From Psettodes erumei (taxonomy: Eukaryota > Chordata > Actinopteri > Pleuronectiformes > Psettodidae), in assembly GCA_016785225.1 (NCBI GenBank), contig JAFBJZ010000656.1, positions 825,001 through 889,000 of the forward strand: a stretch of 64,000 nt of DNA, in the 5' to 3' direction. Of this stretch, positions 54,001-64,000 are shown in pieces. Positions within the stretch are counted from its first letter, which is position 1. Every line of letters starts with the position of its first letter. The translations under genes were made by a program, and so were the position numbers. The notes beneath the pieces were generated by a model. It was not told the origin of the DNA and made no database searches. It worked only from the letters and a program-made list of their open reading frames with translations.

Positions 54001-56690
54001 GTGCTTGGACATTTGATTCCCGCAAGATTTTGGTAATCCGACTTTGTAACACTGAGTGAGTTTATGCCACATCTCCTCTGAACTTGTATCCAGCATTTAA
54101 TCTGTACTGTACTCTTCAAGTGTCCTATTTTAAATGCACAATATGCATACACACTTCCCAATCTATTTGCCTAAACAGTTCTACATTTGAAAATAATCAG
54201 GCCCGTCAGAGCTGGACTGTCAGACACACAGTTTCTTATCTCAACAAGCATGTGTTCAAATGGCTAATTATGGTGTTGACTCCCTGCTCACGCTCTCATT
54301 GGAGGTAACGGATGTGACTGATTTGTTTAAACATCAGCGTTGTGGGGATTGGATTTGATGGCGCCCTGGATGCATACTTAGCAACAACTGACACGATGCC
54401 CAATCCTTCACAGCATGTATTTGCTGATTTGGTTGCACTCCATAGAGATTAGTCATTTATATCAAGTTGAACAGAAGCACTGCATCACACTTAAGCTGTA
54501 TTGCTGCATATGCTTTCCATACAGGCTGTAATTCACATTTTCATGTAGATTTGTAAGATGAATGTACATACTGTATGTGTTATAAAACAACACTATAGAC
54601 ATGAATGCATGGTTTTGTTCTGTTTTAAATTGTACTGATGCCTGTGAGATTACTGTGCTGCACATTTCATAAACACTGCACAAGAAACCAAAGTACTATA
54701 CTGTGCTTATCTTATGGTTTATGGTGTGATTATCTTTTACTCGCACCGAAATAAACAATGTCCATTCTCTGCCAAGGCTTTTCCTAGAGCGCTTAAATCA
54801 TCAACAGACAGTTTTAGTGTTTAATTTTACTGCAATTGCTCAACAGACTGATTAAAAAGCCCTCATGTATTTGACGGAGGTTGAGGAGTTACTGAGAAGT
54901 GATTGATCAGTTGTACAGGCAACCACAGGCAAGAGAATCAACGCTGTTTATTCACTGGATGTATTTTTAGCCACAGTAGAGACATGATTCTTGGGATTAC
55001 AGTTTTGGTTATACTCTCTGTGTATAGACCATGCTCAAGTTTGATAGAGCACACAAACACAACAGGCCTGGGTCTAACAATCTCAGTTTGTTTGTCCTAA
55101 TATACAGTAGCCTGTGACCTCTGACCTCACTGCCTCAGATTTCTTCATTGATTAAAGGAGGTATTTGCATACCAGTAGTAGATGGAAATTAATTAGCATT
55201 TTCTTTTGCCTTTTGTGGAAATTCAGTTGTAATTTGTGGCATGTCGTATTTGCATGGTATTTTGCTCATGAGATGGATGCAGCCAACATTGAAGGCTAAC
55301 AATATCCATGGCGACCCTTTTGAATTTAAACCTTTGCCTCTCTAACGCTAACGACCTAATTATAGCAAAGCTGCCTCTCATCCAGCAACTTTTCTGATGT
55401 GTACTGATAACTAGAGCCCCACGGGGCTGCAGTAAGCCCGTGGACTCCATTTAGATCGCTGGACGGATAAACGGGCCTGATTGATCTTGTTAAGAGGTTC
55501 CATTACCTCCTTCTCAAAGCTGTCCCCTCAGCAAAGAGATGGGGTGTCTGTTGTGATTAGCCACACTCTGGTTCCCCGTTGACAGGCATCAATAAAACAC
55601 TTCTCCACAAAACACATCTACCCCAGCCTGACAATGCTTCAGTACAGCCTGCCCTCAACATAAACCACATCTCATATTCACTAACATAACTGCACCTCGA
55701 GTCACCTATTCACCTGTGAGATTATAATTCATGCTCATTTATATTCTGTATGCATATTCTGTGGCTTGTGCATTTACTTCCCAGTGGAACTAGCCTCTCC
55801 TCCTTGCAACTGGCTTTTTCTCCAGAGTTCTCTCCACAGACAATTGCTTTCTTAATGGTGGGGTACGATAAATGGCAGCTGTTTTGGTAATTGAAATCTT
55901 TGAATTTCTTTGTGATAATAGTTTTGAAACTGGACCGGAGTGATGAGGTGTAATGACTTGCCCCTACCTGTAACTAACTGCTGACTGAATTGTCATTATC
56001 AAAAAGTCAAGGTCTGACTGCTGTAGTATTTGGTAGTTCTGAGCTTCCAAGTGAGAATATACCTAATAGCCAAACGAAAAACAGGGTGTTGTTGATGGGT
56101 TGTACTTCAACTCAAAACTGAGTACTGAGTTAAAAGGAAACACCCCAGAAAGCAGATGGAAAACAGAGATGAGAAGGCTGTGTCTAATTGACTGCTGAAC
56201 ACACTTACAGGTGAACTTTTCATTTGTATCTTTATTGGTAGTCTGGCTCATTTGACATGTTTGCAAGGTCACTTGTTTGGTCCTTGGTTTTCTTTGACAC
56301 CATCTAGATCATATAAAGCTTCTCAGTAGCATGGCTGTTTCCATGTGACATGTATTCATGTTGATTAATCTCTAACTAAAGAGGGTTTGATAGCTTTGGC
56401 ATGCTTGCTGTTAGCTAATGTTAATGACAGATTTCAGTGTAACATCCAGTTAAATTCTGAATTGTTTCCTGTTTTATTTTGAAATGCTGACCTATCTTGT
56501 CATTTCAGTTCCTGTCCTCCTGTGTCTCCCAACCCCTGCTACCAATCACTTACCTGCCCCTGGGTTTCTTGCTGGTCAACCATATATACACATGTACAGG
56601 TACTTCCTTGGGTTTTCCTGCTCCCTTGTGTATAAGAAATTCTTCATTATTATTGAGAGTTTCTAATTCTACTTTCATGCCACATGGAGA
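51030..56690. other. Gene-free AT-rich upstream region
   Basis: No convincing exon on either strand. Several stretches have homeodomain-like ATTA/TAAT clusters (52.74-52.86, 53.04-53.24, 55.15-55.25 kb) and look like possible conserved non-coding elements, but conservation cannot be seen from one sequence. Confidence 0.5.
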
Positions 56691-57930
56691 GGTTCAAGGT
56701 TCAAGGTTTTTTATTGTCATGTGCACAACAGTTACAGGAGTAGTCATTGGCAATGAAATTCTTGGGTCCCAGGCTCCTTCATTTAAATTAAAAGAAAGGA
56801 AAGAGTAAAATGCCAAAAAAACACAGTAGTGTAAATAAACGCAAGTAGTGCAAATAAACATAAGTAGCAGGTATTTGATTTGCAGATCAAATTTAAGGTG
56901 TCTATAAAATGTAATAAATTAAAATAAAATTGACAACTTAAGAATTCAACATTCTTATGGACTGTTGAATGAAACTGTCCCTGAGTCTGGTGGTGCGAGA
57001 CCAGATGCTGCGGTACCAGACGGCAGCAGCTGGAACAGTTTGTTGCTGGGCTGGTGGGGGTCTTTAATGATCCGGTTGGCGTCCTTCCTATACCGCTGGG
57101 TGTAGAGGTCCTCCATGGATGGCAGCTCCGTCCTGGTGATGTGCTGCACAGTTTTCACCACCCTCTGTAAAGTCTTACGGTTGAGGGCGGAGCAACTGCC
57201 ATACCAGGCTGTGATGCAGCCGGTCAGGATACTCTCGATGGTGCACCTGTAGAAGCTGCAGAGTATCCTGGAGTCCATGATGAGCCACCTCCGCAGCCTG
57301 CGAAGGAAGAAGAGCCGCTGTCGTGCCGTTCTTGTGATGGTGTCGTGTATTGAGTCCAGGTCAGATCCTCGCTGATGTGGTCCCCGAGGAACCTGAAGCT
57401 GCTGACTCTCTCTACTGTCTTCCCGTTGATGCTGATGGGGGCGTGTCCTTTTCTCTGTCGCTTCCTGTAATCCACAATCATCTCCTTAGTTTTTCCGACA
57501 CTGAGGTGGAGGTTGTTGTCCTGGCACAAGTCAGGGCGCTGACCTCCTCTCTGTATGCCGCCTCGTCGCCATTGGTGATCAGGCCAATGATGGTCGTGTC
57601 GTCGGCAAACTTGACGATGGTGTTGGAGCTGTGTGTGGCCATGCAGTCGTGCGTGAACAGGGAGTACAGCAGAGGGCTCAGCACGCAGCCCTGGCGCTGG
57701 TGTTGAGAGTCAGGGTGGAGGATGTGGTGGTGCCTATCCGCACTGCCTGGGGTCTGTCCATCAAAAAGTTCAGGATCCAGTCACAGAGAGCGGTGTTGAG
57801 CTCGAGGACCCTGAGATTCACGACGAGCTTGGAGGGCACAATGGTGTTAAATGCTGAGCTGTAGTCAATGAACAGCATTCTCACATATGTGCTCCTCTGG
57901 TCCAGGTGGGAGAAGAGCAGACCTGAGCAT
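56691..57930 (-). mobile_element. 5'-truncated L2-like LINE (non-LTR retrotransposon) relic
   Basis: Minus-strand reverse-transcriptase fragments in order: LFIDYSSAFNTIVPSKL (57884 down), LSPLLYSLFTHDC and KFADDTT (RT palm motif, about 57610), LSVGKTKEMIVDYRK, then SILTGCITAWYGSCSALNRK and the C-terminal helices. Frames change several times, so it is inactive. The 3' end shows a short TTGAACC-type repeated tail at 56691-56706, typical of fish L2-like elements. The 5' part is missing. Confidence 0.88.
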
Positions 57931-60900
57931 GGTGCTGAGTATGGGTCTGACAGAACTTAATGAATATCCTGCTTTATATCCCATCAGGTAAACAAGAGAA
58001 CAGCAGTTGTTGATACCATAACAAGGCTGATACATCCATACCTCCAGTTGTGCTTTCCTCAGTACTATGGCCATTAAATGTTAACTTTCACTTAACTCTC
58101 AATGTAAATCACACACTCCATCAGTACTTTGATCACTAAATCTAAAATGTTTATTTCCCCCTCTCACCTTATTGTCTTTGTTCTACCTTGTGTTTGTGAC
58201 TTTCCAGCAATTCTCCTGGGTTTGATTCCACGGTTTTTGACTTGGTTCTTGGATGTTTGCCTTTGTCCTGCCTGGTATATTATTTTCCTGACTTGTTTTC
58301 TTGACTGTGTGCTGCCTGACAATAACGACTTCACCTTTCATAGTCTTCTGAGAGTTTCTCTGCAGTCTCTGTCCTTTATGCCTCCTGCATAACACATGAG
58401 ATATGTTTTAACACAAATGTAGACAGGAGTGATACAGGATGGTACAGGTGTTGCACTTGAAGTGAGCTGGCCTTCACTTCAGCTATAATTGTGTTTGTAC
58501 GATTCAATGCACCGTGTATGAATTGGCCTGGATAAACAGATGCCACCTTTACATATTCATTCATATTATCTATGCCGGTATTCTGAGAGCTGTAGATCCT
58601 TCTTGCATGCAAATTCCTCATGGCTGGAAATGTCAAATGCATTCCCTGGTTCCTTTTTTTTTTAGCAGGACAGGTAATGTTCTATAAATTGTAAGCAATG
58701 ACAACAAAAAGAAACATGGTCTTTATACACAGTGTCATGGAAATGACATTTCCAAATTCCATATCTGACTTGACTTTTCAACTGTGACAGTCTGACACCA
58801 TCCTTTCAAAAAGATGAAAATAACATGTTTTCATGAATATTTCAGGGTGAACATGTCATTCACAGAATGGCACACCTGGCTAATGAGAACCTCTATTTCA
58901 TTGTGCTGCCTTATATTAAGTGCTGCCGTTAAGTGTTGCAGTGTATGAATGTGTCTCTCTTCTCAGGCGGCTGACATGTTTTCTCCAGCTAGGTGCACAT
59001 CCTGCCAAGGTGTAGAGGAGGAGCAGCCTGCGTATGGAAGAGTTGGATCAAAAGCAAAACGACCCTCAATGATGCTCAGTGCTTCTGCAACCTCGCTGGT
59101 CTCAGGTGCCATGGTTACCAGCCAGAACCTCCCTCTGCCATTTTCTCGATTTTATCTCCCTTTTTCTTCTATTTCCTTATTTCCATACTTTAAAACGGAT
59201 CTCACTCCTTTGAAACACATAAATGTGCAGCGGTAAGCATTTGGCCATCAAGTGGTATCAGACTGCTAATTATATGGTACTCGAGAGCTGCTGACATGTT
59301 ATACTGATGATAAGGTTCATGCCAAGGTCACATTATGAAAAAAGTTTCTGAAGGAGCATCCCTCCCCCTATCACCCTTCACTGCTTCTGTTATTCTCTTT
59401 GATGGCAAGAAAAGTAACATGTTGTCACAATAGGACTCAAAAGAAGAAACATTTTAGATCCTGTTGAAGAACAAAATATAAGAGACACTGAAATGGTGTA
59501 TTCATGGATTACATGTGCATGGTTTGAAGGAAAAGGTTAGGAGAAGGAGTATTTTTGTATGAATTTCCCAATACGGCCCGGTGCTCTGTTGTTCCTCGTT
59601 GCTCGTTGGCCGCTTGCCCAACAGATTGGCTCTAGCCTCAGGATGCATCAGAATAAGCCATCCCACTGGCCCTTGCGACATGGATTATTCAAAATAGAGC
59701 AACTTAAAATTTAATAACAGGAAAGTTAGTCCTAATAAAGTTAAGCCTGCCCCATGTCATTGTTTTTTAAAATGTCTTTTTACTTTTTAATGGAAGAGTG
59801 CAGTGTCCCTCCACTGCACATTATTATACTGTCTGTCAAAAAAATACAATTACAATCCAGACCGCATTAGATCTAATGGGATTGGACATTGGAAATGTAA
59901 GTATAATGCAGTCATTGTAGTATACTGTATGTATGCACTTAACATTACATGCAAAGCCCCAAAACCACCAAGAAACTAGTGTATTTAATTGCCTGTTCAC
60001 AGAGTTCATCCCCATAGTGCTCCTGTGCCTGTAGTAATTTTTGATTTCAAGCACACAGAGGCAGACAGCCATCAGCCTCTTTGGCTGAAAATACAACTGT
60101 TGCTATGCGATTTTATCAGCTGAAGCTGCAGCGGTGAGCAAACGCTGGCCGAGCTGTTTGAGAGCTTTGTCTCCAGCTGATTTTTTTAATGTTTCCAGTT
60201 GACTCGTTTAAAAACAAGAACCCTGTAAACTGGGTTTCTGCTAATCTGGGTGCCAACAACTCAGGGTTGGACAGTAAAAAATTGTCAAGCCAGGCTGAAC
60301 ATTATCTCTATGCCACCTCACATTCCTGTGAATGGAGTATTTCTACCGTTAACTTGCTGTGATAACTTTCCTGAGTTGTGAAATCCTGCCTGTGAGTGTT
60401 CCAAACCATTGTCCAGTGTTTTGGCATCTGATAATGCATTCATCTGATATTTCACTAACAGACTAATAGATGTTACATTTCACAAACTAATGTTAAAAGA
60501 CTCAGGCCAAGGCTGCATGTCTAGGGCGATTGTCACATCTTGAGTTGATGATCCATATAATGCTATTTTGGAAAACAGGTTTGACTGTACTCTCTGAGCT
60601 CTGAGTTAGTTTTTTTTTTTGTTTTTTTTTTAAATGACCCATGAAGTGGTACTGGCCTTGGAGGTAATTCTGGGTTTGGTCAAAACTGTATGGTGAGGTT
60701 GGAAATGCAAACATTTGCAGCAATTGCTTTAGAGCAGATAAACTCATTGTTTGATTTATTCCTTACACTGATTTTGGAGAGGCAAGTCTTACAATCACTT
60801 ACAATAGTGAGTCTTTTTCTTACAGCAGCCCCCCCTCCCTTGCACACCCCTTCAACATGTGGACAAATCCAGAGCTTGACCCCTGTTGGGACACTCGTTT

Positions 60901-61250
60901 AGGGAAGGTTTTTAACACCGATTGCACTTTTGTTCACAGTAACTACTAAAGCCTAGCAAAAGATGACGGCAAGGGATCAAAAAGGGAAGCAGCAGAGTCA
61001 GAGGGAGGGGGGTGTGATACCTCTCTGTCATCACATGCCCTTTAGGATGGTCCCAGCTTTTTTACGGTTCACATGGCTTTTCTTTCACCAGACTGAGTAG
61101 CGCAGATTAGGGCATTTCCCTCTCAATTCACAATCCCACTTGAGGGAAACACTTTATGTAAGGCCACAGATGGGCTGCTATGCTCCTGAAAACCTATCCC
61201 CTGTGAGCCAAGACATCAAGTTCAACCTAACACAGGCTATCCCCGTCCAC
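57931..61250. other. Gene-free region between LINE relic and candidate promoter
   Basis: Short open frames only. A plus-strand stretch at 58967-59200 begins after tctcttctcag and stays open for 80-90 codons (AADMFSPARCTSCQGVEEEQ), which I do not recognise. A poly-T run is at about 60610-60632. Confidence 0.5.
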
Positions 61251-61272
61251 TCTCTCTCTCTTATACTGTCTC

Positions 61273-61304
<32 letters not shown>

Positions 61305-61322
61305 GCTCTCTCTCGCTCTCTC
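61251..61322 (+). repeat. (TC)n imperfect microsatellite
   Basis: CT-rich run with TCTG and CTCG interruptions, about 85 nt upstream of a TATA-like box. Confidence 0.9.
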
Positions 61323-61394
61323 CTGTCCACATCCTCCATAGCTCTGTCGCTCAATTGACTCTTTTGAGGCGGCTGCAGGGTGTGAGTGTTCTCA

Positions 61395-61450
61395 GCCATG
61401 CATGGCACTATAAAAAGACCGCTCCCTCATATCTTCCATCCTCCTCCTCC
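61395..61450 (+). promoter_or_regulatory. Candidate plus-strand core promoter
   Basis: CACTATAAAAAGACC near 61406-61420 is a good TATA box. A pyrimidine-rich stretch (TCTTCCATCCTCC) follows about 25 nt later and could be the initiator or 5' UTR. A CT microsatellite lies just upstream. In human the gene upstream of CFAP46 on this side is ADGRA1, on the opposite strand (from memory). No coding exon is visible in the remaining 2.5 kb, so a non-coding first exon is inferred only. Confidence 0.35.
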
Positions 61451-64000
61451 TCCTCCACCTTTGACACACTGACCTCACTACCAGAGCGCCGACTGCTCGT
61501 TCCATCCGGTGACCCTCACCAATTTTATGTTTGAAAGTCAGTTACTGTTACTTCTTCATTCAGCGTCTCCTTGGATCAGGATTACGCTGGCCAAGCTGTC
61601 ACCATACTGTCGTTTCCAGAGCAGTCCAGTCATGACCCGGGCATAAAGCGTTTTTTTGTTGTTGTTGTTTTTTTTTTCAGGCTTTAGTCAGAGCATACAG
61701 CTTGTCAGCAAGATAAAAACCTGATTAAAGTATAGTGAGCCAGACTCAGATGTTGGCTGGAGTATAGCAAATTCATATTGTTTTTCTACAAAGGCAAGCT
61801 CTAAAAACAAGCATAGCATTTATCTTTTTGCTGGGAACCAATTCACACTGATTCAGCTTTTTTCTTTCTTTTTTTTAAGAATTAGTTCAGATCTGCTCCA
61901 GAATGTGTGCTGAAACCCCACTGATCCTTGGGGCTCAGATCCCAGCTTGATGTGTATGATGTTGTAGAAGGATACTGCAGACACCTCCTGTGAGCCAACA
62001 GCTTCTCTGCTGTTTCCAGCAGATGCAAAGATGTCAAACTGAAAACACTGCTGGCTATAGCCTATTAAACTTACAATGTGTACTTCTGGTTTTTAATGTT
62101 TTGCTATGTGCCATCACAGATGTTCCCTATACTACTGACAAAGGGGTGTCTTGTGCACAAATACTGAGAAGACATAACTACGTAATAGGCACAACATTCA
62201 GTTTTAGTTTTAGCATTTTTGAAATGGCACAGCATTACAGTAAATCCTTATACAGCACTTCTAAGACATTATCAGTTAAACAGTGTCCTTTGAAGTGTTT
62301 ATCCCTGGTTTCCTAATGTAGATTATTAACAGAATGGATGCATCGCCTCACATATGCCAGAGGCATGGCATACCTGTCACCGCATGCTTACATCAATAAA
62401 TGTAAAGGCTTTGAAGCGCGACAAGCTCTACCGCACAGATGGCAGAGTTGTTGTGGAAGCTTGCTGTTGATTTGAATCTGAATCAGCCAATATTATCTGC
62501 TGATATGCATACGGTGTAGTTTGTCATCACGAATGAATCTATGGGGAAGTTAAATCCAGAAGAAGGATTAGGGAATCTCCATGTCTCAGCCAACTCAAAG
62601 CTCGAGTCTGTGCCTCAACAAGCAGGGCAGCAGAGGCAGGATCCGGACAGATGACATTGCATACGGTTGAAGTACCATTCACAATAGAGCATGTCTTCAT
62701 GAGAGAGACACTCTGATGAACTTTTCTTTCTTTTCCTGACTCCAACTTAATCAGCTGACAGAGGTTGTTGACACTCTTCTCTTCAACCAGTCAGATTTTG
62801 ACAAAGCCTCTGTGAGCCAATCATCTCCCAGCAGTCTGACTTTAAAATCTGTTCCTGCAGCCAACTATCATTTTAGTGTACACCCCATCCCTTTAACTAA
62901 GTTTTTTCAACATTCCTATTACTTGAATCTGTCCTTTTAAAAGATCTTTTGTGGTTGACGTTTTTGTATCTTTTTGAATGTACATGCATATATGAAACAA
63001 GCTATATTATTTGGTTTCCATATCATTATCAGGGGGGCATTCATGACCACCCTCATAAAAGGATGATGATAGTGTGGCCTTCTCCTGTGTCTCTGTCAAA
63101 ACATTAAATTAGCAATGACAAAGTTTCATGGGGGATGTCTTAAACCCCTTGTGCAGCACAGTAACTGTTCCACTGTTCATCTGTTTGCACACTATGTTCT
63201 AAACAGTCACATTTTTGCCAAAACATTGGTAAATATGCAGCTTCCAAATGAATCGAGCATTGCTTGAAATTGCACAGTACAGTTGAAGATACAGTGCACT
63301 GTAGAATTATCTGCTGGTTTTCAATAGGGAACCATAATTACAGGAGCAATAGCAATTTCATTACGTGTCGTTGCTACAGGCAACGATTTTTTTTATTGAA
63401 ATATGTATTAATTTGTAATTCTGAATTAACTGCTTTCTGGCAAAGATGATGTGAGAAATGAACCCTGCTTGAACCCAGTTCTACCAGCTTGCCCTTTCCC
63501 CCAGCTCCTTTTTATGACAGCTTCCATAACACACTGGCAATGTGAGTGTTGTTCCCAATGTGCTGCACTTCTTTGAGTCATTCATGGTTCAGCGGGACAT
63601 GATGTGTGACACCCAGTGTTGCGTCAGCGCTCATGCCAAAGTTGGCTACAAAGAATGAAGAGCAAGAGCTTGACGTCTTTCTGTTGCTTCAGTTCCCAGC
63701 AAGACGCACACATTTCACGTTACAGTCGCTTGAACATGACATTTCCATGTATATGTGTGTTGGTGCCGAAAACAGAAACAGCTGCAGTATATTGCGGTAC
63801 GACACCCTGGTGAAAAACAGCAGCAAATATTCCACCGACCTGTGTTTTTGTAAACACATCAGCACAAAATATTTGCCGTGCAAACCTGAGCAAATTAGAA
63901 TTTCTCGCTCTCATCCCCTCCGCTCGCTCCACCCACCCTCCCCACCATGTGCATCCCAAAATGATCAGTGAATCTCAGCTCCCGCTGGTGCCTGTTACAC
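61451..64000. other. Region downstream of candidate promoter, no coding exon seen
   Basis: No open frame resembling a known protein. Poly-T-rich segments at 61650-61680 and 61858-61878. A 5' UTR exon or intron of a plus-strand gene is possible but unproven. Confidence 0.45.

Noticed and set aside
57865..58074. Open frame next to the LINE as an independent gene
   Set aside because: Its C-terminal part overlaps the LINE in a wrong frame and the remainder resembles nothing.
1..64000. CRISPR arrays, bacterial operons, prophage
   Set aside because: No spaced direct repeats and no prokaryotic gene organisation; this is spliced vertebrate DNA.
1..64000. tRNA or rRNA genes
   Set aside because: No stretch with recognisable tRNA A/B boxes in a cloverleaf or rRNA core motifs was seen by eye; a covariance-model scan would settle it.

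Overview
The window is vertebrate genomic DNA, almost certainly from a teleost fish and probably a percomorph. It has long, AT-rich, spliced introns with GT-AG boundaries, no bacterial-style operons, a decayed Tc1-type DNA transposon, a 5'-truncated L2-like LINE, and microsatellites of the kind common in fish. The species assignment is inference.

One gene dominates: cfap46 (older name TTC40), on the minus strand from the start codon at 50424 down to a stop at 2807-2809. I traced 58 coding exons by hand. Splice sites and reading phases are consistent throughout, giving 7,812 coding nt, or 2,603 codons plus stop; from memory human CFAP46 has about 2,700 residues. CFAP46 is a TPR-rich structural protein of the C1d projection of the ciliary central-pair apparatus, which works with CFAP54, CFAP74, CFAP221 and calmodulin in motile cilia and sperm flagella. 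Two single-base disruptions occur inside otherwise conserved exons (one extra G in exon 22, one missing base in exon 52). Two introns use GC-AG borders.

Layout: 1-2806 is the 3' flank, with a candidate poly(A) signal. 2807-50424 is cfap46, with simple repeats, a Tc1 relic (intron 41), a dispersed fish-type repeat (intron 2), a long purine/pyrimidine-asymmetric tract (intron 21) and a CpG-rich patch (intron 16). 50425-50780 is the promoter, with an RFX X-box-like site and a forkhead-like site, as expected for a motile-cilia gene. 51030-64000 is gene-poor upstream DNA with a LINE relic (about 56.7-57.9 kb), AT-rich stretches that look like possible conserved non-coding elements, and a TATA-containing candidate plus-strand promoter near 61.4 kb.

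The most interesting observation is in the protein. The C-terminal ~280 residues of cfap46 align by eye with the CHAT (caspase-like) fold used by TPR-CHAT proteins, but with both catalytic positions replaced. This axonemal protein may therefore end in a pseudo-protease domain. That needs a profile or structure search, which I could not run.
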